The position numbers and the translations under genes were made by a program. The notes beneath the pieces were generated by a model that was not told the DNA's origin, ran no database searches, and was given only the letters and a program-made list of their open reading frames with translations. A DNA stretch of 35,585 bases from Candidatus Bathyarchaeota archaeon (GTDB taxonomy: Archaea > Thermoproteota > Bathyarchaeia > Bathyarchaeales > SOJC01): positions 1 through 35,585 of the forward strand of contig JAGLZJ010000001.1 of assembly GCA_023131555.1 (NCBI GenBank). The letters run 5' to 3'. The first letter of the stretch is position 1. Every line of letters starts with the position of its first letter. Positions 7,542-14,804 of the stretch are shown here, piece after piece.

Positions 7542-7771
7542 CACGGTTTCTGTTTGCGTGCAGATATGTACATGAATCGCCGCTCCTTACAACGCGCGGA
7601 GGTTGATTCTTACTAATTCCGCATCACAATATTCGCACGCACGGTCAGGGCTTAAATATTACGCGCGCGCATTGGCACACATAGGCGGCTTTATAGTTGG
7701 TGTAGTGCTAGCACTGTTGCAAAGATTTTCTTCAAAAGAGCATGTATGAAAAAAGATTATTCTGGCAAGGA

Positions 7772-8392
7772 TCAAATAGCACCAAGAAGGAAAGCTAGTC
7801 CAACCGTGATTGCTCCAGCAGCAAGAGTTTGGACACCATAAAGTAGAATGTTCTCCTTTGCTATCCTGCCAAGATAGAGCCCTAATAAGAACAGTGCTGA
7901 TAGTGAAACAATAACGGAGATAACGTAAGCGTCCCATATCACTAGGGTTCCTCTTATCGTAAGTGCAAAGGGGATTAGGGAGAAAATGCCTGTAAGTATT
8001 GGTGATGCTCCATCGACTATTGCAGCGTAAATCGAAACGAAGTTTGAAGCTTCCTCGAAGATGGAGTCCTGTAAATCAGTAATCATCGCCGCTTCGAGCG
8101 TCTTGAGATGTCTCTTTCTCTCTGCGCGCTCTGTCATATAGGCTCCAAATAGACCAGATATCCCCATAGCCAGGCATGCGCCCAAGCCTGCCGTGACAAT
8201 TATGCGAGGTTCAATGACCCCCGCGATCCATGAACCTACAACGATACCGAGCATCGTCATAGACCCATCAAAACCATTCTTGACGAAATATCTCCGAGCG
8301 ATTGGATTCATCTGCGTAATCCGTAAATACATCTTAATTTTCTGGAAGAAGGCTCTAGTAGACTGCAAAATCTTACCACTCTGAGAAGACAA
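7772..8392 (-). CDS. VIT1/CCC1-family membrane protein (putative Fe/Mn transporter)
   Basis: 206 residues with about five hydrophobic segments. The stretch VKNGFDGSMTMLGIVVGSW matches the first helix and DG motif of the VIT1/CCC1 family, and GISGLFGAYMTERAERK matches the loop after helix 2. The middle region (residues about 105-140, DSIFEEASNFVS) is the cytosolic helix pair, followed by two C-terminal membrane-spanning pairs. Known members export iron or manganese from the cytosol; substrate here is unproven. The longest start is TTG 8392; ATG codons at 8332 and 8311 are alternatives that still keep helix 1. A TATA box (CTTTATATC, about 8443-8435) lies upstream. The 230-bp gap downstream (7542-7771) holds no gene that I can support. 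Confidence 0.75.
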   Translation of the reverse strand: MSSQSGKILQSTRAFFQKIKMYLRITQMNPIARRYFVKNGFDGSMTMLGIVVGSWIAGVIEPRIIVTAGLGACLAMGISGLFGAYMTERAERKRHLKTLEAAMITDLQDSIFEEASNFVSIYAAIVDGASPILTGIFSLIPFALTIRGTLVIWDAYVISVIVSLSALFLLGLYLGRIAKENILLYGVQTLAAGAITVGLAFLLGAI

Positions 8393-8490
8393 AGTCTCTC
8401 ATTCGAGTCACATATCTAATTATCGAACACACCCAGAAGATATAAAGATTAACATATGTGCGACTCGTCGCCAAATTACGCGATGAGGTC

Positions 8491-8766
8491 TTAGGAGAGT
8501 TGAGGATCAGTATTAGCCACACTAATTTCGTCTACGCCTCTAATCGAAACACCGTATTTCGTCATCACCTTTGTAACTGCATCGTGATCTATCTGGGCCC
8601 CTTTTATAGTCAGCTTGATTGTCTCAGTTTTGGAGTCAACCTCGCTAACGATAATGTCCACACCTTCCACGCCTCCAGCGTATCCAACCGCCTTAGCTAA
8701 TTCAACGATGGAAGTTTCACGGGGTTTAAGAGCGTCAAAAAGAAGTCGCCTAATGGCCACACTCAT
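8491..8766 (-). CDS. DUF211 family protein
   Basis: 91 residues from ATG. The sequence AIRRLLFDALKPRETSIVELA at the start, the central VEGVDIIVSEVDSKTETIKLTI and the end VSIRGVDEIS match the archaeal DUF211 family (ferredoxin-like alpha/beta fold, known as an oligomer from structural genomics, function unproven). It has a TATA-like box (AGATTTAAAG, about 8806-8797) upstream. The VIT1-like transporter gene follows on the same strand 98 bp later with its own TATA-like box. The pairing hints at a metal-related role, but that is inference. Confidence 0.85.
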   Translation of the reverse strand: MSVAIRRLLFDALKPRETSIVELAKAVGYAGGVEGVDIIVSEVDSKTETIKLTIKGAQIDHDAVTKVMTKYGVSIRGVDEISVANTDPQLS

Positions 8767-8843
8767 TTGATATCGATTATAGTTTGCACGCCTTGGCTTT
8801 AAATCTTTGTGGAGCCTTCTAGACAGTCCACTACTTTAATGGC

Positions 8844-9794
8844 TCAAGCGTTACCACAGGAGAATCCGCCAAGGTAGGAGCGTGAAATACTGGAAATCTC
8901 TCCAAGGAAACTCCCAATCTGCTGCCCTTCAGGCGTCAGAGCGTACTTGAGGATGAAACTCCGCCTGAAGACTAACTTCTTGCCTCTTAAGGTTCGTAGG
9001 TGTTTGTAGATCCTGCGCAGGTTTATTCCAGCGCTCTTTGAGAGACCCGATGCTGAAATCCCATCTACCGGAATTGAATCGCAGATCCTCATCTGTGTAG
9101 GAGTAAGTATCTCCAATGAAAGCGATCTTTTAGTACGGAAGTAGAATACGCGATATGGAGGAGAACTCCTTTTGAGAATTCCGTGCTCCAAGAGACGCTT
9201 CAGAGTCCTCGCTAGGCTGTTAGATGGAATAATCGTTAATAGTTCATTTCTTGATGCGGGGTCATTTAGAAGATAGCGGATCACCTTCTCATCATATGAC
9301 ACGGAGCTGATCGGCAATCTTCCTTGAATAGAGAATTTTTTAACTGCATCGATTATCTTTCGCCCATACAGGGTGAGTTCGAAACGGTTCTCATCTTCTC
9401 TAACCAATCTTGTTATTAAGAGAGGTTTTAGGTACTGAGAGATCACTTCTCTGCTGTGATGGAATCCAATGGACTTTAGTTCCTTCTGCAGTTGGGTTAT
9501 AGTCATCGCCCGCTTTCGAAGGAATCGTAATGTCGCAAATCTCCTGCGGTTCTTCAGAGCATTCAGCAGGGTTTCCTCGTGGCCTTTTTTTCTGAGACCG
9601 CTGTGTATATCTCTGAGTTCCCGTTTCACCCTCCAAGTTCCACACTGCTCAACACAAATAAGCGGGGAGGCTGCGTTGCACGTTTTGCATCGTTCTTCCA
9701 TCGTGTGTAAGGTCTGCTGAAGACTGCACCCTTCATCAACCATTTTTCGCGAGAGCCATACGGATTCACCTATCAGCGGCGCGTTCTTCCCCAT
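8844..9794 (-). CDS. Zinc-finger multi-winged-helix DNA-binding protein
   Basis: 316 residues from ATG 9794; the frame is open to a TTG at 9887, but that would reach the operator region. Residues about 36-51 hold a CxxC-x7-C-x3-C cluster (ERCKTCN, LICVEQC), likely zinc-binding. Then come helical segments consistent with three winged-helix domains: ATLRFLRKRAMTITQLQKELK with a wing (RFELTLYGRKII), then SRNELLTIIPSNSLARTLKRLLEHGIL, then ISASGLSKSAGINLRRIYKHLRTL with a C-terminal wing. It appears to be an archaeal transcriptional regulator of unknown target. It is divergent from the HTH regulator at 9970, with a tandem palindrome between them. Function is inferred from architecture only. Confidence 0.6.
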   Translation of the reverse strand: MGKNAPLIGESVWLSRKMVDEGCSLQQTLHTMEERCKTCNAASPLICVEQCGTWRVKRELRDIHSGLRKKGHEETLLNALKNRRRFATLRFLRKRAMTITQLQKELKSIGFHHSREVISQYLKPLLITRLVREDENRFELTLYGRKIIDAVKKFSIQGRLPISSVSYDEKVIRYLLNDPASRNELLTIIPSNSLARTLKRLLEHGILKRSSPPYRVFYFRTKRSLSLEILTPTQMRICDSIPVDGISASGLSKSAGINLRRIYKHLRTLRGKKLVFRRSFILKYALTPEGQQIGSFLGEISSISRSYLGGFSCGNA

Positions 9795-9892
9795 CTCAGG
9801 ATAATTTAGAGTCACAGGAGTTTGTTTATCGCTTGAAATCAATCTTTTACCAGAGAAAGGAGCGTTTTTCAAAAGCTGATACCCCAAGCACC

Positions 9893-9928
9893 TCTATGAC
9901 GCGCGTCATGTCTATGACGAGCGTCATA
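9893..9928. promoter_or_regulatory. Tandem palindromic operator, two copies of ATGACGnnCGTCAT
   Basis: Two direct 18-bp units, TCTATGACGCGCGTCATG (9893-9910) and TCTATGACGAGCGTCATA (9911-9928), each contain a palindrome ATGACG-NN-CGTCAT. The first palindrome is perfect over 14 bp. The second extends to TATGACG..CGTCATA. They abut the TATA box (cTTATATG, 9929-9936) of the regulator starting at 9970, covering the position where archaeal TFB would bind. This is a classic place for a repressor, possibly autoregulation by either flanking regulator. Confidence 0.75.
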
Positions 9929-9936
9929 CTTATATG
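9929..9936 (+). promoter_or_regulatory. TATA box of the HTH regulator gene at 9970
   Basis: cTTATATG lies about 34-41 nt upstream of ATG 9970, leaving a leader of about 10-15 nt. It directly follows the second palindrome of the operator. Confidence 0.6.
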
Positions 9937-9969
9937 TTTTCCCTGCAAGAGTAGAAGTCGGTTGAGATC

Positions 9970-10362
9970 ATGAGACAGCCCTGCGAAGTCAGTACGAAAT
10001 CCATCGTGCCTGCAATTCGAGCGCTCCTCGCAGATGAACTCTTGACCACTCATGGTCTTAGGCAGAGGGAAGTTGCAGTACTACTTGGCATAACTCAGAC
10101 TGCTATAAGTAAATACACACATCATGTGAGAGGAGCAACTGTTTCAATAGGAACGGAAAGGGAAATTAGGGTGCAGATAGAGAAAACAGCAACCCTGCTG
10201 GCCAGTGGTAACATAGAAAAGAAGATGCTTGCCCTCAGAATCTGCAGACTGTGCAGACTGGCTCGAAGAAAAGGCATAATGTGCAAATTATGTAGACACG
10301 CAACAGAGGCATCAATCAACTACAGCACACCATGTGAGCTTTGCACAGAACCTCTTAAGTGA
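9970..10362 (+). CDS. HTH transcriptional regulator with Cys-rich C-terminus (COG2522-like)
   Basis: 130 residues. An N-terminal PCEVSTKSIVPAIRALLADEL segment and an XRE-type helix-turn-helix (LRQREVAVLLGITQTAISKY, residues about 30-49) match archaeal predicted regulators of COG2522. The C-terminus has three CxxC pairs (C92/C95, C105/C108, C122/C125) plus C5, enough to hold zinc or an Fe-S cluster, so metal or redox sensing is possible. Its promoter carries the tandem palindrome at 9893-9928, consistent with autoregulation. The gene converges with the YIP1-like gene downstream (27-bp gap). Target genes cannot be told from the sequence. Confidence 0.75.
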   Translation: MRQPCEVSTKSIVPAIRALLADELLTTHGLRQREVAVLLGITQTAISKYTHHVRGATVSIGTEREIRVQIEKTATLLASGNIEKKMLALRICRLCRLARRKGIMCKLCRHATEASINYSTPCELCTEPLK

Positions 10363-10389
10363 CAGTAAGCCACTCGCGCAAACGGATCT

Positions 10390-11559
10390 TTAAAGGACAC
10401 TGAGTAAGATAGAGGCGAGTAGAAAGCTCATCACAACTGCTCCAAAGGCTATGAAGAAAGCCCGTGTCCAAGATACACCGTCTATCTTCATCAGGGCTAT
10501 GGTGCATAGGACCGTGGTCCATACTATGTTTGTTATAAAGTTCAGTATTGAGACAGGTAGACTCCAAACCTGTGTGATACTCAAGTATTCGTCGTACGTG
10601 TATCTGTAAGGTAAAAAGATCGGAGGAAGCAATAGAAAGAGAACTGAAAGCACGAGGAGGTATATGATGTACGGAGAGTAGATGTATCCGACGGTGTACA
10701 GCAAAGATCTCCACGAGCCTTTCCATCCTGAGAAAACCTGCATAGCTACAGAAGCGATTGTGGCTAAGATCAGCCACTTCAAAAGGAAGTCCAAGCTAGT
10801 TACCCAGAGGGTCTGCATTCTGATTTCCAGACTGCTGTGAGATAGGGCTGAACTGAATCTGCCGAAGAAAAGACCATCAACCTTCAACGTGAGATTAGCG
10901 GGGTGGCTCCAAGAAAGGCGGAACCCGACTCCCGTGATGCTGTCCCAACTCGGCGAATTTTCTGGCGCTATCCAGGCATCATTGCAGAGAACCAAGGCAT
11001 TCAAGCCTGTAAGGTTCAGCCAGATGTTACTCTCATTTAATAGGTAGGGTTCCAGATCCAGTTCATATCGATGGCTCTCTTCACTGTGAGAAAAGAGTTG
11101 CAGGACTGCAGCTGTCGGGTTTTCCCCAGTCTCATGGAGCCATTTTAAGTTGAAAGATAGTCGATTCTCCTCTTGTTTCGAGAAATTCAAGTGCTCGATT
11201 CCATTGAGATTCAGCCAGATGATTGAATCGTTCTCGGAAGAAGTGTACACGCTATAGTTTCCAGATATTTTGTCGCTTTCGTCGAAACCCACAACTCCAT
11301 TCGATAGCCACGCAGGCGATGTCTGATTCAAAAGGCTTTCAGTCCACAGATCGTAATCAGGCGTAGGCTGTTCCAAGAAGAGCCGCGAGCCATTCAAATG
11401 TTGCACCCCAAGGGTTATCGGAATTGCGACCAGGAAAATTAGCAGCGGTCCTTTCACGCTGGGGCTCTTTACAATCTCATTAAAAGTTTTTGCTGGAGAC
11501 CAAAGGACTGCGAATGTCCACTTAATGAACCGCCACCAAAGATGTTCCTTTGTCTCCAT
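10390..11559 (-). CDS. YIP1-domain-like membrane protein with large extracellular insertion
   Basis: 389 residues. The N-terminus (WSPAKTFNEIVKSPSVKGPLLIFLVAIPI) has the amphipathic lead-in and first membrane segment of YIP1-type proteins. About 200 mostly polar residues follow (about 55-255), with repeated Asn-X-Ser/Thr sequons (NGSR, NQTS, NYSV, NDSI, NFSK, NESN, NLTG, NLTL) and a beta-rich, lectin-like look. Then come four more hydrophobic segments (about 258-280, 290-320, 335-358, 365-389). The insertion is probably outside the cell and N-glycosylated. The gene begins 20 bp after the DUF35-HMG-CoA synthase fusion on the same strand, so it may be read from the same transcript. Function unknown. 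Confidence 0.65.
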   Translation of the reverse strand: METKEHLWWRFIKWTFAVLWSPAKTFNEIVKSPSVKGPLLIFLVAIPITLGVQHLNGSRLFLEQPTPDYDLWTESLLNQTSPAWLSNGVVGFDESDKISGNYSVYTSSENDSIIWLNLNGIEHLNFSKQEENRLSFNLKWLHETGENPTAAVLQLFSHSEESHRYELDLEPYLLNESNIWLNLTGLNALVLCNDAWIAPENSPSWDSITGVGFRLSWSHPANLTLKVDGLFFGRFSSALSHSSLEIRMQTLWVTSLDFLLKWLILATIASVAMQVFSGWKGSWRSLLYTVGYIYSPYIIYLLVLSVLFLLLPPIFLPYRYTYDEYLSITQVWSLPVSILNFITNIVWTTVLCTIALMKIDGVSWTRAFFIAFGAVVMSFLLASILLSVL

Positions 11560-11579
11560 TGTCAGAACTCCAATGAGGG

Positions 11580-13103
11580 TTATATTGAACTTAGACCTTC
11601 CTTAAGCCTTCTGTAGGTGCCGTAGTCCACGTATTGCAGGAACTCGTTCTCGGCTTGATGTGCAACCGTGAATCTCTGGCGATTCTGACTCTCTTTCAGC
11701 TGTTTCGTTGCAATGAATGAGTAAGCATCAGCGCCAGCTCCAGATCCATAACTCGCCAATAGGATTCTATCGTCAGGTTCTGCTACATCTAAAACTGCCG
11801 CTAAGCCAATTGGTGAACAGCCTGAGTATGTGTTTCCGAATTTCTTCACTAGAAGACCCGGCTCGAATTGCTCCTCCCGAAAACCTAGTGCTTTAGCCAC
11901 ACGCGTTGGAAATGCAGCGTTCGGTTGATGAGCAACAAAGTAGGTGATGTCTTGGGGCTTTAAGCTTAATTTTTCCATCAGTTTCTGAACGACCTTAGTT
12001 ACATGCTTAAAGTATGCAGGTTTTCCAGTAAATCTACCTCCGTGGCTAGGATAAGGCTGCAGATCTCTTCTCCAGAAGTCTGGAGTGTCTGAAGTAATAG
12101 AGATCCAGCCTTCAAATTGAGCGATCACATCATACATGCCGAAAATGAAGGCGCATGCGCCGTAACCGACGAAGAAGTCTAGTTCGCCACCTGGTTCACC
12201 TCGTGGGGCGGCCTGCGAATTGTCAGTCCCAATGACCATAGTATAGGATTTCTTCGATTCCGGGTAAAAGACCAGAGAGGCTGCATCCTTAAACATGCTT
12301 GTTGCTGCCTTGCATGCGAACTCTGTGTCTACTGCATCAACGCATTGAAGTCCTTCCTTGTGTTCTTCCTCTCCCAAGTTTAGCACTTGTGCAACTTTAG
12401 AGGCGATCGGTTTTACAGCATAAGGATTGGACTCTGATCCAACGTACACTTTACTTACCAGTCGATGATCAATCTCAGAGTTGATGAGTCCAAATTTTCC
12501 AGCTTCAACGGCCGCGGTAATGGCATCTTCATCGAAAAACGGGATAGATCGCTCGATTGCACCTTCTTTGATCCGAAACCTTGAGGTGTAAGCACCATAC
12601 CCCACAATTCCTGGGCGTTCATATTCCTTTGAGGGTTTAGCGATTTTTCGTTCGTGATAAGGGTAGTATTCGTCGGCGAAAGTGAAGGCAAGAGTGATCG
12701 TAGGTACTATTCCACTTGAGTCAACAGCGTGTCGCCTTCGGAACCGAGGGACAACATTTCTGCCTTCCAGATCTTCGAAATCGACGTCTTCATCATTGGC
12801 GATTATTTTATCAGTCAGTCGTCCAGGAAAACGCACTGAGCCATCGTGGAATGAGACCAAACCATAGATGTAGGGACCTAATCGCGTGAATTTATTCGTT
12901 GGTTTGTCCACCAGAGTGCATGTCTCAAGCGTTCCTTCCTCATAGAAGAAGTCAATGTTCTTCATTTTCCCAAAGCTTTCTCTTCCACACGCACCACAGT
13001 AGTCTTTGAGTTTGAAGTACTCCTTTCCGCAAAGCTCGCAACGACTACCGCGTAGCCTGTCACCTATGTGCGACACTCGGTGTTCTATCGGTTCACTGCT
13101 CAA
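11580..13103 (-). CDS. DUF35 / HMG-CoA synthase fusion protein
   Basis: 507 residues from TTG 13103, one base after the stop of the thiolase-like gene, so translationally coupled. Residues 1-150 are a DUF35 module: zinc ribbon (CELCG at 22-26, CGACG at 36-40) and an OB-fold. The rest is an archaeal HMG-CoA synthase (GYGAYTSRFRIKEGAI, SDTPDFWRRDLQPYP, HGGRFTGKPAYFKHV, GSGAGADAYSF). The catalytic residues are kept: Glu in GSESNPYAVKP, Cys in EFACKA, His in FVAHQPN. The region after RIKEGAI is shorter than in typical members by about 15-20 residues. In known archaea these are separate subunits of a thiolase/HMGCS/DUF35 complex channelling acetoacetyl-CoA to mevalonate synthesis. Here DUF35 is fused to the N-terminus of HMGCS. 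Confidence 0.88.
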   Translation of the reverse strand: MSSEPIEHRVSHIGDRLRGSRCELCGKEYFKLKDYCGACGRESFGKMKNIDFFYEEGTLETCTLVDKPTNKFTRLGPYIYGLVSFHDGSVRFPGRLTDKIIANDEDVDFEDLEGRNVVPRFRRRHAVDSSGIVPTITLAFTFADEYYPYHERKIAKPSKEYERPGIVGYGAYTSRFRIKEGAIERSIPFFDEDAITAAVEAGKFGLINSEIDHRLVSKVYVGSESNPYAVKPIASKVAQVLNLGEEEHKEGLQCVDAVDTEFACKAATSMFKDAASLVFYPESKKSYTMVIGTDNSQAAPRGEPGGELDFFVGYGACAFIFGMYDVIAQFEGWISITSDTPDFWRRDLQPYPSHGGRFTGKPAYFKHVTKVVQKLMEKLSLKPQDITYFVAHQPNAAFPTRVAKALGFREEQFEPGLLVKKFGNTYSGCSPIGLAAVLDVAEPDDRILLASYGSGAGADAYSFIATKQLKESQNRQRFTVAHQAENEFLQYVDYGTYRRLKEGLSSI

Positions 13104-13104
13104 T

Positions 13105-14301
13105 CTAATCCATTCCTAATAGGAAGACGTATGCTTTTGTGCCAAAGCCCTCCAACTCGTGAACGCACCCATTCTTGAGAGCGTCCGCCTTAATCTGGCG
13201 TTCACCAGCCTCACGCCTCAATTGCTTAAATACTTCAAAGACTTGAGCGCCTCCTGTAGCACCTAAAGGATTTCCATCTGCTTTGAGCCCGCCGTTAACA
13301 TTGATAAACAGCTTTTCACCATTGATCTCGTAGCAACCTTCACTACTGATGTAGTTTTCTTGAACGCTTTTCCATGCTTCTCCTTTCCCGTAAAAGCCGA
13401 GGTCTTCCAGCGTTACCAGTCCAACGAAAGTGGATTGATCATAAATTTGAAGAACTGAGATGTCATTCAATCCTACACTTGATGCTTCCAGAGCTCCTTT
13501 CATTGCAAGTCTTGAGGATAGAAACCCAGTGAGGTCCCTTCTTGATGGAAACGTGATATAATCAGTCGCGAGCGAATAACCTAGGATGCTTACTGGCTTT
13601 TGAGTATACGAGTTCGCGCTATCTGAATCAGACAGGATCAGAGCAGAAGCTCCGTCTGATACTGGTGCAAAATCGTATAGTCCGAGAGGGCGCCTCAGTT
13701 TCCTTCTTGATCCTAACACCATATCTACTGAAATCTTTCGTTGGAACTGAGCAAACTCATTCTTCAACGCGTTCTCATGGTTTCTAACAGATAACTCTGC
13801 TAGGGTAAGCATCAACAAGTTTCTCTCATTGTCATGGAGACGATGTGTCTTCATGTAGGATCGAAGCATGAGTTCATGGTTTGACTCTGGTGTGCCACCC
13901 GCATAATAGCTCCAAGGATCCTCTAGAAGCATCAGATCGTCTCGGATTTTATCCCATCGGTCAGTCATCTTTTCCATTCCTCCAACAAGCACAAGCGAAT
14001 ACTTACCAGCCTGAACTGCATTGCACGCGTTAGAAAGAGCTGAGCTGAAAGACCGAGTGATCTCCATGGGAATATTCAGTTCAAGGAGTTCAGACAGAAA
14101 GCCTTCTTCAAGCCCAATCTTGTTCGTGATAGGAAGGAAGTAGTCGGCAAAGAAGCATGCGTCCAAGTCTTCTCTTTCTACATCTACTGACCTGAGCGCA
14201 ACAAGTCCGGCCTCTTCAACGAGGTGCTCAGGATCCCTTTCATAGTGTTCACCAAACTTAGTTCTACCTACGCCAACAACAGCCGGTCCTTTTTCCGTCA
14301 T
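13105..14301 (-). CDS. Thiolase-fold protein (SCP2/acetoacetyl-CoA thiolase type) lacking catalytic residues
   Basis: 398 residues from ATG. It is clearly of the SCP2-type thiolase family: AVVGVGRTKFGE at the start, LVLVGGMEKMTD, APVSDGASALILSD, VTLEDLGF, GGLKADGNPLGATGG. However, the nucleophile motif CASG is replaced by SFSSA (84-88), the HDAF His is Tyr287 (YDQS), and the GHP His is Asn344 (GNP). His381 in the HxxGG-like end is kept. Cys93 is nearby but displaced. It is directly coupled to the DUF35-HMGCS gene, the usual neighbourhood of archaeal acetoacetyl-CoA thiolase. Options: a scaffold or CoA-channelling subunit, or a different C-C bond enzyme, since Tyr at the HDAF position also occurs in thiolase-like steroid aldolases working with DUF35 partners. 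The family is sure, the reaction is not. Confidence 0.85.
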   Translation of the reverse strand: MTEKGPAVVGVGRTKFGEHYERDPEHLVEEAGLVALRSVDVEREDLDACFFADYFLPITNKIGLEEGFLSELLELNIPMEITRSFSSALSNACNAVQAGKYSLVLVGGMEKMTDRWDKIRDDLMLLEDPWSYYAGGTPESNHELMLRSYMKTHRLHDNERNLLMLTLAELSVRNHENALKNEFAQFQRKISVDMVLGSRRKLRRPLGLYDFAPVSDGASALILSDSDSANSYTQKPVSILGYSLATDYITFPSRRDLTGFLSSRLAMKGALEASSVGLNDISVLQIYDQSTFVGLVTLEDLGFYGKGEAWKSVQENYISSEGCYEINGEKLFINVNGGLKADGNPLGATGGAQVFEVFKQLRREAGERQIKADALKNGCVHELEGFGTKAYVFLLGMD

Positions 14302-14434
14302 ATCAAATACTTGCCTTCTTCTAGAGAATGTTTAGGCAGTTATCCAATCTCGTCTATTAAGCGTTTTTTCCTTCAAGACTGGTGCAATCTTAAACAGCCA
14401 CAAGCTCAAAATCGAATGAAAAGGGGGGTCTCCG

Positions 14435-14701
14435 ATGCGTCTGTTCCATGCGACTTCTGATGAAGAAATATGTAAAGGTGAAACAAACGATGTTCATTTC
14501 GTCTGGATCAAGGAGAAACTTCTGGCTAAAGGGTTAGAGCAAACTAAAGCTGTTTCCGAAGTAACTTCAGGTTATCTTCTTCAGAACTGGTCGGGGAGGA
14601 TTCTCTGTGGAGTCGAAGAGCTGGCAAACCTATTCAGAATGCACGCGCGTATATCAGTGGAACTCGCTGAATGCATCAGTTTTGTGTATTTTTGCTCATA
14701 G
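14435..14701 (+). pseudogene. N-terminal remnant of nicotinate phosphoribosyltransferase
   Basis: 88 residues from ATG, with a G-rich site just upstream (aaggggggtctccg). The sequence FHATSDEEICKGETNDVHF, then AVSEVTSGYLLQNW, then GVEELANLF and a degraded strand (ARISVELAE), follow the N-terminal domain of archaeal nicotinate phosphoribosyltransferase over about 85 residues. The remaining ~300 residues, including the phosphoribosyl-binding barrel, are absent, and nothing related follows before the next gene at 14805. It is therefore likely a decayed gene fragment. Because the frame is intact with start, G-rich site and stop, expression of a short protein cannot be excluded. Confidence 0.65.
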
Positions 14702-14804
14702 ATCTTGGCGCGTGCCGAAGAGTCAAGGAAAGTATTGTAACCGAATACTTATTTACTCGTGAGGTTTATGAAGAATGAAATCAAGTTTGAGAGGAGCCAC
14801 AGAC

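Noticed and set aside
7655..7680. Alternating cgcgcgcg tract after the NMN adenylyltransferase gene
   Set aside because: It is a short purine-pyrimidine run with no repeat copy, dyad of useful length or nearby start; nothing supports a function.
11580..13103. HMG-CoA synthase also catalytically dead
   Set aside because: The Glu (GSESNPY), Cys (EFACKA) and His (VAHQPN) positions are all intact.
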